64,000 nucleotides of DNA, from positions 265,048-329,047 of the forward strand of contig VXAA01003998.1 of assembly GCA_013399115.1 (NCBI GenBank). Reading direction: 5' to 3'. Position 1 is the first letter of the stretch. Each line of letters begins with the position of its first letter. The notes below the pieces were generated by a model, which made no database searches, was not told the origin of the DNA, and worked only from the letters and a program-made list of their open reading frames with translations. The stretch is from Anseranas semipalmata. Taxonomy: Eukaryota; Chordata; Aves; Anseriformes; Anseranatidae. Positions 27,618 through 40,100 of the stretch are shown here, in pieces. The position numbers were made by a program, and so were the translations under genes.

Positions 27618-29036
27618 GTGTCTCACTTGAGAGCTAATTGACTCTGTCATTATTGTGTACATATACTGAGAATGTTATTGCAGGTACAAATTTGTGTATG
27701 GGCTTCTATACAGAGAGGTAAATGTTGTATGCATATATGTATATAGTCAATTGCAATGCCTGTTTTAGCTATCCTGTATGAAGCCATGTCAAACACTTTG
27801 CTAGATAATGGGTCTACTTTGTATAAAGTTCTGACTCAGTTCAGTTACATTAGAAATGAATTTGAAGCAGAATTTCTTGAAGTTACAATGATGAAATATT
27901 TGTAGTTGGTTTCCTCCTCCTTTTCTCGCACCTTAGCTTTTCTGTCCTGAAAATCAGAAAGGTAGCTCTTGAAAAATACAAATAAAGCATTGCTTTGAAT
28001 ACAAGATGTGACAGGATAACAAGATTATTCACCTGCTAGCTTGTATTAATCAAATAAAGCACATTGTCAAAGTCTGCCAATATTCGTATAAGAACAAAAA
28101 CTCCGTATTAACACATCATCAAGTATCCCTGGAATGACTTCCATTTTATGTCAGTGGGGAGAATAATACAAGAACGGAAAATGTGATTTTAATTACCATT
28201 GCCATGCTATGTTTTTGTAAGCAAATTAAAACAAACGTGTGGATTTGATAACCATTGTCTTTGTTTCCTATGTCCAGTACCAATAATTAATTCCAGGTAA
28301 TGTATTGCTTTAGACTGCTGCTGACTGAAATCATCTGGCCTTCTGCCTTGAGACTTGGAACTGGCAATGATTCTTTAGAAACGCTTACACCTGGGGCAGT
28401 GACTCAAATGTTTGTCAACATTAACAACTGCTTAATGCATATCCCTGCTATGTGGGGGGAATCCTGGAATGAGCAAAGAAATACCAGCAGCTCCGTTCTC
28501 TTGGAGACATGGGTTACATGGGTTACAAATTGCTGCTATCAGAGGAAATACTTTCCACTAGTAGTTTGCAGGCCTCCCTTAAGGATAATTTTATAAAACT
28601 CGCTATCATAGGACACAGATCTGAAAAGCATTAGGGTCTCTATCATAGTTGTAGTTCCTCTTAAGTGGTGGCCTATATGAAACTTCAGTAATACCAAATA
28701 TGAAAATTAAAACAATGATTATATTGAAAAGCAGAAAAATATTCTAGTCTAATGTAATCAGGAAGGATATTTATTAACTTTTATAACTATGATGGAGTTG
28801 CTAGAAAGCAAAGGTATAGGAAAGCTACCTGCTAATAACAACAAAGTGCTACTAAAATAGAATGACAGCCCCAAGCGAGAGAGGAGCAAAGAGTAAAGAA
28901 AGGAGTAGAGCAAGTTCCAGAAGGAAGTTTTTTTGCACTGCTCGTTGTTCAGAGGGATTTTAGATTTAGATTTCAAGTCATTCCCTCAGGATATTGTCAG
29001 GTTCCAGACATGCGTGAGTTTATCTTCCATTAAATT

Positions 29037-29070
29037 AAAAAAAAAAAGGGGGGGGGCGGGGAGAAGAAGG
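29037..29070. repeat. A-run joined to G-run
   Basis: Eleven A bases followed by nine G, one C and four G, then purine-rich sequence. A second G-run of nine bases is at about 24392-24400. Visible directly. Confidence 0.85.
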
Positions 29071-29497
29071 ACATTCCACAGAACCAAAAGAATGCATACC
29101 ACCCTTAATAATTTTGTTTCTTGAGTTTAAAGGATCTAAAGGGCTGTACACAAGTATTTTGTCAGCTAATCAATATGGGCTTAGTTTTATGAATGGTGTC
29201 TTTCTAATGCACACAATGAAATTATTTTACAGTGCAGATTATTGATGAATATTACTCTGGAATGCTTAATCCTTCATCTTGATTACTTGTTTTTTTTTTT
29301 TTCAGTAGTTAGATACAATTAAGCAGTCTTTCAGGCAACAGAACATATGTATTTCCACAGTGGATTAAGTATTAAATATTTGCATTCTTTACTTATATTA
29401 TATAAGGCTTATTGTTGTTTAAAGCTTGTGAAATTTTATATATTCTGCTAATCTGTGAAACTCACGAATTTATGCATACCTGCAGCAGTTCCCTAAC

Positions 29498-29552
29498 TGC
29501 ATGTTTATTTTTGTGTATGTTTGGCATATCTCACACTGTGATATGTTGCATG
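29498..29552 (+). promoter_or_regulatory. Two TGCATG (RBFOX-type) motifs upstream of the 93-nt exon
   Basis: TGCATG occurs at 29498-29503 and 29547-29552, about 100 and 51 bases before the exon that starts at 29604. UGCAUG in RNA is the established RBFOX binding element; upstream placement usually favours exon skipping in tissues with high RBFOX. That this exon is regulated in this way is my inference. Confidence 0.45.
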
Positions 29553-29603
29553 TGCTTGCTTCCTTTGTCTGGGGCTGGTGTCTGTATTGTTTTGTGCTTC
29601 CAG

Positions 29604-29696
29604 ATAGCGGTGGGTGTGCTCGCAAACGTGCTGCAATGTCTGTGACATTAACAGCTGTGAAGAGGGTTCAGAGTTCTCCAAACCTATTGGCCTCAG
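29604..29696 (+). CDS. SORBS2: SORBS2 93-nt exon ([15 protein letters not shown]...)
   Basis: Acceptor tttgtgcttccag before 29604 and donor gtataa at 29697. The exon starts and ends in phase 1: AT completes an Asp codon, 30 codons follow, and one G is left over. It encodes [15 protein letters not shown], then [15 protein letters not shown]. The length is a multiple of three and the phase is symmetric, so skipping keeps the frame and produces MNT-G-SDSQSPDS. That matches the two N-terminal forms I recall in mammals. The internal Met before SVTL could serve as an alternative start. No folded domain is expected; the piece is basic and Ser-rich. Confidence 0.9.
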
Positions 29697-31439
29697 GTAT
29701 AACAACTAACCAGTGAGATACCACTCCTGACTGGCTTTCTATAGCGTTACATGTGTTTGCAATATTACTCTGCAAGGAGAAGAAGGGTAACCGTATTTTT
29801 TGTTCTGCTGACAGGTCTGTTACTTAGTTCTGCAATGCTCTTTAAAAAGTAGTTTTTGTTTCTCTCTGCCTATGCGCACTAGCCATTAATGGAAAAAATA
29901 GGAAGACTTAGGAGGAATTAGTTATTTATAAAATTAACTTTGCCTTTGATACATATTTTGGGTCTCGTGTTCCCTGGTTTTTTTGGTTGTTTTTTTTTTT
30001 TTTGGTGGTGGTGGTGGGTTTTTTTTGTTGTTTTGTTTTGTTTTTACAAAATAATGCAGCATGAAAAGTGGGTTTTGTTTGTTTAGGGGGAAAAAACACT
30101 AATATATCTACAAGTAATCCAAGAAAACACCAGAATTTCAAATCTATCATGTGCTAGCAGTATGTATGTGTCAGTTTCTGTGTTTTGCTTTGAAGTGATG
30201 AAGAAAGCTTCACACATTCTGGTGTGAAGGGGGAGGAAAATCCTGACAATCTGTAGACATCTTTCTTGGGTTTGAATTAAACCTTTCCAGCTTTCTCTTA
30301 AAGGAATGCTATTTCTTTTGATATCTAGATTTTACATGGTAGTAGAACACAGTATTTATGGGGAGAAAAAAAAAAACAGCAAATATTTATTTATTTTTAG
30401 CTGTCTGAAATAGCAGTGGTTAATTAACAGTAACTCTCAGCACACTGTAACCTTCTATAGAACGTGTGCAGTAAACATTAGTTATCTATGGTTTAATATT
30501 CTGAGGCATACTTAAGTAAAAGAAGGGAATTCAGGTAACTGAGCAAAAGAATTCCTACATATTTTACAGTCTTTTTAAATTATGTCATGAGAAGAATTTT
30601 ACTAGGACGAGAGGTTTATTCTAACTTCAAAAACTAGATGTTTGGAGACTCTCAGGTACTATTTCATAAACAAAATTTGTTCATATAATTGCAATTATTC
30701 CAGTGCCTTTAAAACAGCTCCTGAAAGACCTTTGGCCTTAATACAAAGGGAACAGAGTGATAATGCACTTGAAAGATATGCTTATATGAATGCATCTGTA
30801 TGGACAGCTAGAGCTGTAAGGGACTGGATGGAATGTGGCTGTTTTTTCTCTAGGCACCATTACAAAGTCTCACTGATGCTATTTGGTTTTATAGGCAGGT
30901 TCTTTTTGCTAACTGTATCTATTGCAGACAGCAAAAATAAGTAAATATGTAGGTATGTAATTCTCAGTAAGTTCCCTAAAATAAAACCTTGCTTCTTAAT
31001 TAGCTCAGAATTCAAAATGATTAGTTACTGATCAGATCAGTGGCTTAATTATTTAAATGAATAAATAAATAAACTTGACGAAACAATATGGACCAGATGT
31101 TTTGCTGTTTTTCTGGTGTGATCTCAAAATGTTCACTAGATCACTGTAATGAAATCTAATTCAATAGTCTTATCTGCAGAGTCATGGCAACAGAACAATA
31201 AATGGAAGCAAACATATTCATCCTGGCATCACTGACTACTGAGTCACTGTCATCTTTTTGTAAACCTACCTTATGAAATTAACCCTGAGAGCTTAGCTGC
31301 ATGTTAAGACACCCCAAGTATTTATAAACAAGGAACTGCACTAGATGCAGTTTGTAGTTTTGTGGTTGAAAATGTTGTCATTATTACAATTGATGATTTT
31401 GTTTCTAACACAAATTAATATTGGTTTGGTTTTTTTTAG
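29697..31439 (+). other. SORBS2: SORBS2 intron with T/G-rich tract
   Basis: Intron of about 1.7 kb. It contains a T-rich and GGT-rich low-complexity tract at 29976-30046 and several short A-runs. No exon candidate was recognised inside it. Confidence 0.8.
29976..30046. repeat. T/G-rich low-complexity tract
   Basis: Alternating long T runs with a short GGT repeat in the middle, then TTTTG repeats. Visible directly. Confidence 0.85.
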
Positions 31440-31466
31440 GATCTGATTCTCAGTCTCCAGATTCAG
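31440..31466 (+). CDS. SORBS2: SORBS2 27-nt microexon (SDSQSPDS)
   Basis: Acceptor ggttttttttag before 31440 and donor gtaaat at 31467. The 27 bases complete a Gly codon, encode SDSQSPDS and leave one G, so the exon is phase 1 on both sides and could be skipped without breaking the frame. Mammalian SORBS2 has RDSQSPDS here as I recall, which supports the call despite the tiny size. A TGCATG motif lies 46 bases downstream of the donor, a position that usually enhances inclusion. The peptide contains Ser-Pro (SQSP), a possible phosphorylation site. Confidence 0.88.
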
Positions 31467-32452
31467 GTAAATAAAATACTGTTATTTATGCATCAGTGTA
31501 ATACCGTGTAAATGCATGGAATATAACAATCTACTTATTTGATTTCATCACTCCATATATCTACACTCTTTAAGGAAAGCACCATTTAATTTGTAATAAT
31601 AATTACAGGTGGTTAAGACCTCAAATTAAGGTCTTATTTGGGAAGCAGTATTTCCTATAACACAGTATATGTTGTCAGAAAATGAGTTGTGTGGGAGGAT
31701 ACAGACTGCTAATTTGCCACCGTTAGCTTCAGTGGCACTTGCTATTTCATTTTTAGTCTCTTACTCAGGATTACAAGTTCTGCCCACCCCACTTAGCAGC
31801 CTGCTCAGATAATGTGTTACTTTTCCCAGCCTCTTTCTTCAATATTTTGTCTTCAGATCTGTAACTTGTTGAGGTAGGATAGTATCTTCCTCTATATTTG
31901 GACAAAGTCTTGAGGGATGTTCAGCTCTGATAAAGACAGAGCATGGTTTGGTTAGAAAATTGAGGTGTTGTTCAGATTTGAAAGTAAGATTGGAATAAAT
32001 AATCAGGTATTGAGGTGAAATTGCCGCGATGGAATAACTTTACATGAGCTGGGATGTTTTTCAAAAATCTGACACAGCTGTGAAGGTCAAGAACCTAATC
32101 TGTAAGTATTTCAGTCTGCTTTATACAGGGGCTAAAACACCAGAATCTCAAAAGATTAAAATCTCCCAAGGTTAAAATCTACAGTATATATGAATGCTAT
32201 GGGGAGCTATCAAACTGCTACCAACAGTATTGTCAATTGTGAGTTTTTGAAATTTTAAAGATATAAGAAGTTTGTAAAGCGGCAGCTTTAGCTCTCTTCT
32301 TGTAAATTCCTTGGGGATATCAGCAGCAACGTCAGGTGTGCAGTAGATAATTTTCCACATTTTGCTTAATAGTTGGATTGCTGTGATGATAGCAAAATGT
32401 AGATCTAGTAATCGCCAAAAAAATTGCTTGATTCTTTTTTTTCTCACAAAAG
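31467..32452 (+). other. SORBS2: SORBS2 intron
   Basis: Intron of about 1 kb. Apart from the TGCATG at 31513-31518 I see nothing distinctive in it. Confidence 0.8.
31513..31518 (+). promoter_or_regulatory. TGCATG (RBFOX-type) motif downstream of the microexon
   Basis: TGCATG begins 46 bases after the end of the 27-nt exon. RBFOX proteins bound to UGCAUG downstream of small exons generally promote their inclusion in muscle and brain. The motif is seen; its use here is inferred. Confidence 0.45.
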
Positions 32453-32577
32453 CTTGGAGATCTTACAATGATGGAAGTAGAGAGGCGCTGAATGGAGACA
32501 TTAGCAGCTCATCTCTTACAGCAAAAGGTTTTAGAAGTGTGCGGCCAAACCTACAGGATAAAAAATCACCAACTCAG
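32453..32577 (+). CDS. SORBS2: SORBS2 exon (WRSYNDG...[16 protein letters not shown])
   Basis: Acceptor ttttttttctcacaaaag before 32453 and donor gtaaaa at 32578. CT completes an Ala codon and 41 codons follow, ending in phase 0 with SPTQ. The conserved [11 protein letters not shown] segment corresponds to YRSVHPNLPSDK in the paralogue SORBS1 as I recall it, an anchor shared by both family members. This is the branching point of the gene: the phase-0 end can join the exon at 46058 directly or pass through one or both large cassette exons. Confidence 0.92.
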
Positions 32578-33578
32578 GTAAAACTTGTGTGGTAAAACAC
32601 ACCAAATTTCATTCTTTGGCATTTGTGTGCAGGTTATTTTGGGGACACCGTATACAGATGGGATATCCTTACGGGAACACTATCCTGATGTCTTCCAGAC
32701 AGTGCAAATCACTTGTATATGTGGGTCATTATGAACTGTTTTACTGAGTAGATAAAGTATACTCTGCACGGGAGGCATGCCTGCAGGTTAATTACCAGAA
32801 ATTGCTTTCATTGAACAAGACAGCGAGCGTAAAAAAAATTAGGTTATACACAAATAAAAGCTTTCTAGGAGTGTTCCCAGACTTCAAAGAATGTTTATTA
32901 ATGTTTTACACTCCAGAAAAATGCATCAGTTATCAAGATTTTGGAGGATAAAGGTTTATTAATTATAAGATGTTTCTGCCTGTTTTGTAGAACAACATGA
33001 TTAGAGAGCACTAAAAAAAAAAAAAAAAAACCACAACTTGGAAACATATTAATCTGCCCAAAGAAAGGTCAATATGCCCAAAAAGGTCAATACTGTTTCT
33101 GTTACTATTTTAATTCAAAGATTTAAGACGCCTGTGTGTTGTAAATGTGTGTTACCTGTGAATAATAGCTTATCATCTAAGATCATGCAGTGCATTTTGG
33201 AAATGATTTACATATCTGAACAGTTTCACAGTAATGATTTTCATTCAGTGTAATAATTGTTTTTATGCAAAATAAAAAATATATATAAGAAAATAAAGCC
33301 TATTTTGGCTCCCTTCTGATCCCACTTCACTCAGTGAGCAAATGGAACATCCAGTTTCCTAAATACAAGCTGTACAGCCCTGCACAGCAAAAGGTGGTGG
33401 GAACCTGCACACTTCAATTTTCCATTGAATTGAACAATGTTGGATTGAAGCCTTAGTTCTTAGTTGCTTTATTTAAAGATAAAAGTCAAACTGAGTTGTA
33501 TCTCCTGCTAACATTTACTTTCTTTCTGTTTCTTCTTCAATGTTATTTTGCTGTGTGTGGATGCTTTTGGCAAATAAG
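32578..33578 (+). other. SORBS2: SORBS2 intron
   Basis: Intron of about 1 kb with an 18-base A-run at 33013-33030 and an imperfect tandem duplication (units of 20 and 18 bases sharing tgcccaaa and ggtcaata) at 33055-33092. Nothing else was recognised. Confidence 0.78.
33013..33092. repeat. Poly-A run and adjacent imperfect tandem duplication
   Basis: Eighteen A at 33013-33030, then two copies of a 20/18-base unit (33055-33074 and 33075-33092) sharing tgcccaaa and aaggtcaata. Confidence 0.88.
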
Positions 33579-34196
33579 GCACCTCTGCCACCCCCTAGAA
33601 AAGAAAGTTTTCAGAGAGCAAAAGTAACTAATCACAAGAATGAAATTAATCTTCAGGCAGTAACAACCGAGCCAGCTAAACACCTTCCCACAGATACTGG
33701 CTATTACACTAACGAGAAGTCTGTCCAGAAGATAATGTCTTCTCAAATATCTAACACAAGTGTGTCCTATGCACAAAAAATCACTAAACCACTGACCTCA
33801 ACCTCCAGTGCAGGCACAAGCACAGTAGCTGGTATTAGTGCTACTCTCCACCAAGACCAAAGACAACAGTCTCAAAAGCGTAGGGTATCTACCCTTAAAT
33901 TAACCCGGACACAAGACCCAGCAAGTAGCATTCATTGTAATACACAGCAACAGCTCAAGCCTGTTGAAGTGCCAATATTGTCACAAAGGCCTGTCTCACC
34001 TGCCTGTAACCCCGTGCCTGAGATACACACAGCATCTCTTTCCATTCAGATAGCTCCCATCCCTGACAATAAAGCAGAGCCTGAAATCCAAGAACATCCA
34101 CCTAGTATTTCTCCAGACACTTCAAAGATGTCTTCAAAGGATTTGGGACAAAAGTCTACAGTTCTTCCTTCTTCACAGGCTGCAGAATGCCATGTG
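33579..34196 (+). CDS. SORBS2: SORBS2 large cassette exon A (about 206 codons, APLPPPRK...)
   Basis: An open frame in phase 0 runs from the acceptor ggcaaataag (ends 33578) to a donor gtatat at 34197; an alternative donor gtggta three bases earlier (34194) would remove one Val. A pyrimidine-rich stretch lies about 30-60 bases before the acceptor, with no AG between it and the splice site. The product starts APLPPPRK, a proline-rich motif of SH3-ligand type with a basic end. The rest is low-complexity, rich in Ser, Thr, Gln and Pro (for example SQRPVSPACNPVPE), with no domain I recognise and probably disordered. Both junctions match the phase-0 exons on either side, and the open frame is long for this AT-rich region, which together support a real, optional exon. 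I do not recall it from the standard mammalian isoforms. Confidence 0.72.
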
Positions 34197-37100
34197 GTAT
34201 ATTTAATTTTTCCATCTTTTATTTTAGATCATTCATGAATCACTTAATAACTCTGTTTAGTTATATTATCAAAGTTAGATAATTTTTTTTCTTTTGTTTT
34301 CTGGGTAAAACTACCTGTCACCTGTATCAAAACAAAACTGAACAAAACCTTAAGTTTTTGGAAGGGTATTGCAATAAATAAATAAATAAAAATTAAAATA
34401 AATAAATTGAACCCGGCTGAGCTGGAAAGTAGACTTCCTTGTTCCTCTGTGAGCACTTTATGGAGTGCAAATGCAGAACAGGAAATTAGTGAATTGTGGG
34501 TTTAAATGATCCTTCCTAAAGGGGTTGCATTAAAGCATTGTGCTGCCATAGGTGCCGCAGAAGGATCACGTATAGGAAAGGGTTGTTTTTTTTTTTCTAC
34601 AAATGCAGCTCTGGCAGTTTCCTAGGCCCACCAAAAAATAATTTTCTCAGTTGGTGCTTTCAGCAAGGCTAGTCAATGCTGTCTCCTATATGTCCTGTGC
34701 AATAGCCCTTTTTAAAGAAAAAGGGTTGATAAAATCTTTTAAGTCAACCACTTCTACATCAAGCATCACAAGGCAAGGCACTTGTAAGTCCCTCTGTTTC
34801 CTGCAAACCCTTTGCCTACTGAGATGAAAATTCTTTGTTAGCTATACTGATCTCCTCCAGGAGAAATGGGAATATCAAGTGCACAGTATAGGAAAGAGGC
34901 AAAGGTGTCACAGAAGTGACTCTATCTTGTGTTTAAAGAGATGCTATCAAGTATCATAGTAAAGAAGAATAAGAACATCACTTTTATGTGCATATCAGAT
35001 AATCTTGGTCTTTTTTAAAAATCACCTGTGGGAGTAAGCCCAATTTCTCTGATGCACATGTTTTGCTATATACCTGTGATACTAATTGTGGCAAAGATTT
35101 TGTGTGGTTCTTGTTTATTATTATTTGTTACTTTAAAGATACAAGTTTTTAAAACATGGAGACCTCCGGTAATCCTGGTATGTACTGGGAGGAAAAAAAA
35201 AAATACACATTCAAAATCCTTCATGAAGGATCTCTGAAGCAGAGACAAGCTTCTATGCAAAAAGTGATGGACAGCATTTTTCCTTTTTTCTGGTTTCCTG
35301 GTAATATTCCTCTTAGAGTAGCTAGACCAGATGGAATACTAGGGAGTGAAGGGTTAGTAACATTTTTGATGAGCAGTTATGGAACGTGCTCAAGATTGTT
35401 GGTTGTGGTAGGCAAGCTCTGTGAAAAAAAGCTCTGTGAAATTATATGGCAGCAATTTGCAATGCTGCTTTTGAATTTACTCCATTAACCAACAGAAGCA
35501 CATAAGACTTGCAATGAAATTTGTCCTTCTTTAGAGAAAAAGCTATTGTCAAAACCCTTCTACTGGAATACACCTAATTTAGAATATTTAGAGAAAAACA
35601 AGTTGCTTTACCCTTGAGAAGAACCAGTTCACTACCTAGTGTTTTTTGTCGAGTAAGTCAGTTCAAACAAGAGCCACAGTAAAGAAATCATGTCAGAAAC
35701 AGTAATGAAGGCTGAGCAAGAGTTTTTCATGGTAGATAGGATAGGTCTGAAAAATATAGGAGGCAGGCTTGCAAGTCTTTTAAATATGGGCATCAAGGGA
35801 TACAATCAGACAGTAGAACAGGCATAGGTGTAGCCAATACCACTTAAGCATTTGTATGTTTTATTTTCACTTAAAAATGATTGTTCAGACTGTTAACAAT
35901 ATGGTGCATCATATGTACTCAGATAAATCAGGGTCTCTCAAAAAAGTGTTTTTACAACAGTTAGCAGATATTAGGGGAAATACCTTTTTTAACATCCAGA
36001 CTAATGCTCAAACTCTAATAATCAGAATGATCATAAATAACTTATCTTCTAGCTACTTTTTTATTACAATTTTAAAAGTCAAAACACATTTTGCAATTTC
36101 TTTTTATTGTAGAATCTATTTTAGTTTCATGATGAGCTGACAAAAGTCAAAAGTAGCTGTGACTTGTTTGACAATTATACACTTATTTTTCTGCATTCTC
36201 CTTGCTTTCAGTGTGTGGGAAGAACAATCAGAAATTTGTCAGCTAGGGTTCTTTGAATAAAATGACAAAAATCTGAGCTGATCACAGGGATCATTAGGCA
36301 ATATAGTCAGCCTTTCAGGCTGCATCCATTTATTGTTCTCTTGCCTGCAAAATTCAGCTGACGTCATTCCTGATGTTCAATACCAAAATAAATTCTAAAC
36401 ATGAGTATGAAGATGTGTATCTAGCATCACGATCAAGCTATGGAGCCAGTGGGTTTTGCTAGGTCTGTGTTAAAATACACTGAAACTAGAGTACAAGTCG
36501 GCATGTGAGGTGTTGCAAAATTCTGCATCAGATCAGGTCCCAAAGCCAAGATGCCATCAGCTACAATTAGAAACAAAGGCTACAGCTGTATGTGTAAAAA
36601 GATTTCTGACTGAGAACTCCGATTGAAATCTTGGATCTGTTCTAGCTGATGCCAGAAATTATGATCCACTTTTGCACTGTGTCTGATGGTATTTGTAAAG
36701 TTGACAATTTCTCTCACAGACAAATTAAGTATACTATGCATGATGGTATTTTCATTTTTGAAATGGTTTTAGATTTGCAAGCTCTACATGACTTTGCACA
36801 GCAGTTAAAGCAGTCTTGTATGTGCAGTTCATAGGCTGTCAATTCAAAAATTGTTCCTTGTTAAGCTATATCCTCTGGAATTGCTTTTAGACTATAGATG
36901 AGACCCGCCAGCAATGTTCAAAGCTGATGTAGAAACTTGCAAAATTAAATAAACTCAGAAAGACACTGTAAAAACAAACAACTCTCCCTCCCTCTGCAGC
37001 TAGGTTTATGTATGTGGAGGGGAGTGAGGAAGATTAGCTAATCATCACTTCTTAAGAGGTGGTAAATGTGAAATGCTGTGTATGTGTGGGTACCTATGTG

Positions 37101-40100
37101 CGTATGGCACATGATGGCATACGATGTGGCATATGATGTCACAAAGTATGCAAAGACACAGCCAAGTGTAAGAAAGTGGGAGCCTGTATGGTCCAACAGG
37201 TTGATGCACTACAGTTTTGCAATATTCTTTAATTTTCCTTGTTATGTCTGTGCTCCTATTTGCACTTAATTTCAGAGCTCGTCTGCTGGAACGTTAGGAG
37301 CAAGCAGAAGTGTGGTATGACTCACCAAGTGACATTTTGTAAACACTCCTACTCAGAGAAGGATTAAACCCTTTAAAAGCATACATGAAAAGAGAAGCAT
37401 TCAAGTTACTCAGTATTGTTTTTTGTTTGTTTGTTCTTACATTACCTACAGTCTTGAGAGATCCTGCTACTCTGTATCATACTGCAAACGTGGGAGAAAT
37501 ATCCTAATCTCTTTCAACAGAGAAATTAATATTTGTTAATATGAGACTGATAGAAGTAAATTTTATTGTCCAAGTTTCTTATAAGCAAAAGTTCTAAACT
37601 GACGAAGAATTCCGAGCTGCATCTTCTGAAATAGACATCTAGTATTTTTATCCTCATTTTGTTCCTGTGTTCATGAGTGCCATCTTGTTCTAGATACCAC
37701 TCTCTAAAACTAAGGATGCAAAACATTTGTCCTGTTTGCTTGAATTCCACAGATGAGCGAACACTTGGTTTATTACTGGTGTCATGGATGAATAAACGCT
37801 ACTGTTTTAGGTGTTTCCTTGGCCAGCCTTATAGCTGAAGACAAGTGAATCTAGGAAAATAAACCTGCAATTCAAAAAAATTTCTGAACAGCTTTATCTA
37901 ATACAGACATTATTGTTTGTTAGGTATTGACAATGTACTGAGTAATATAGAATGGAGAGGAGACAGGTTTCAGTGTTTCAGGGACAGATGGCAAGCAAAG
38001 AAAATCAAGCACATAATTTTTCTTTTTACTTCTATATCACTAGTGTGGTTTTGCACAAGGGCTGAATTGCCTCCATATGGTGTGTTTAGAATAATAGGGC
38101 TAGTTAGTAAAAATGAACATAGGAATGTAACTTGCAGCATCAGTTTGGAGATTTTGACATCACCTTTTACCAATAAAAATAGAGGTATTTTTACCCATTT
38201 CTGCAAGCGTATGGGTGTAATTTGAATGTTAACTACTAAACTCTGCTATGTATTAACAAAATGAATTTATTCACTCATCTTTGAGTCTCCTTATCTGTGT
38301 CTTGACTGTTGAAGCAAGGCCAGTACTTTGGTGTCATTAGTAACCTCGCACCACTCCACAAATCTTGCGTTAAAATGATAGATGACTGCTTATGAAACCT
38401 GTACTAGGGTCATCTGTCTACTTCATGTGAATTGGGTGGAAACTGTATGCTTCAGGGCTGACATTTTACTATTTGATGTAAGGTGAACATTTCTGAGGAC
38501 CAGCTGAAAGCTGTGCTTGAGACTTTCAATTCATTTCAAGACTGTGTTGATATTTATTTCTCAAGTGTTGCTCCACAGCCCAGGATAATTATGTAGTCTA
38601 AATGTTTCATCAGTCTAATTGATGAAATACTTGTTTGGCAGTTAATCCACCTGACTTCTCATAGCATTTCTTGGGCTATGAAAATAACAAACCTAATCTG
38701 AAGCACACTCGATGGAACTGGTATTAAAAGTTTTTTTGGAATGTATTCAGCCTTGTTTTTCTCATATTTTTCACAGTGATGAAGAATATGGATCACTAGT
38801 AGCCAAATGTATCTGTTATTTAGCGTTTACCAGCACTCCATGTTGAGAGAGATCCATTTTTAAATGGTTTAATCAGTTTTTTTAAATATTGTTTTCAGTC
38901 ACCATTTCAGCCACTCTTTGCCAGAGTGATGATTACACCTATGACAGAATTCTAGAACCAGCCAGAATATTCAAGTTTTACTCTACAGAGCTGAGAAACT
39001 TCATATTCAAAATCAGTACCTAGAATAGCTGCATTCCTTCTACCAATGTTGTAAGAATCATAACATTATATTCTATTTAAGAATTTGGCTTGATGAAATG
39101 AGCTATCGTTTGCCAAGTACAATGAATTTAATTCTGTAAGAATTCAGTTTCACTTGCTCTCTGGATGCACCCTGAATATCTTTCCGTGTGTTGTCCATCC
39201 CTACTTTTCTCAAACGTGCAGGAAATCATCTCAGTTTGAAGCCAGAAGGCTTACCAGGTTTCTCAAGTCTGCAAAGTTGCCTTTTATTTTAGCAATTCAG
39301 AGATTAATTTAGTTATTCTAGCTCAGTCATATGCAACTTTTCCTCTGGGGATGCTGAGAGGATATCTGGTTTCAGGAACTTCAGAGTTTCATGCTGACTC
39401 TGACTTACAATTGCATTATCCCCTGGTTCATGTCTTTTGCTGGAGATTTTGAATTGTGATTTGGATGATGAAATTCATCATGAAGGATAGTTCTGTTTTC
39501 CCTTTATGTGTCTAACAGTGAGGTGAAATTACTGTGTATGTAAATGCATGGATCTTAAGCCCCTGATATTTTATGCTGTATAACCAGCTGTTTCACAAGT
39601 GTATATGATTACTTTTCATGATATTTTAATAGTATTCCATTGTTCTTTTGAAGTTTCCATTGGCAAATTAGTTATCTCGAAAAATGTTATTTCTTTTTAT
39701 GGTCATCCACTTGATTATTGATTTTTCTAATAAGAAGTAATCTGTTCAGACTTACTGTATGGAGAGATTCTTTTTTTCTTTTAGCTGTAGATTTTAAACA
39801 TTGCTGTGAATGTAAGCTGTTTAACTACATTTTTTTTTTTTTTACTGTTTTAACTGCAAATTTTAACAGTAGGTTTTGGCTATTTTTGTGTACCCCATAG
39901 GTCCAGTAATGCCAAACAGTTCTAAACAGTTCTTTTGAACCATTTGGTACAAGTGTTGGGTATCTCTTCACATGCTGAAAATCCTTTTCTGAAATGCTTA
40001 TTCATAGGGACAGTCCTGTTGACCTCAGTAAGATTATTTGTGTAATTTTTAGTTGATCTCGGCAAGAATTATGGAACTGGACCCCCAGTGACCTCTCATA

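Larger units (their letters stand above)
21808..29603 (+). other. SORBS2: SORBS2 intron after the start exon
   Basis: Intron of about 7.8 kb, AT-rich, with no further exon I recognise. It contains an AAATTT-type simple repeat just after the donor, a GC-rich LTR-like block at about 25.2-26.6 kb, a 22-bp tandem duplication at 27574-27617, and an A-run followed by a G-run at 29037-29070. Two TGCATG hexamers lie about 100 and 50 bases before its 3' end. Confidence 0.75.
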
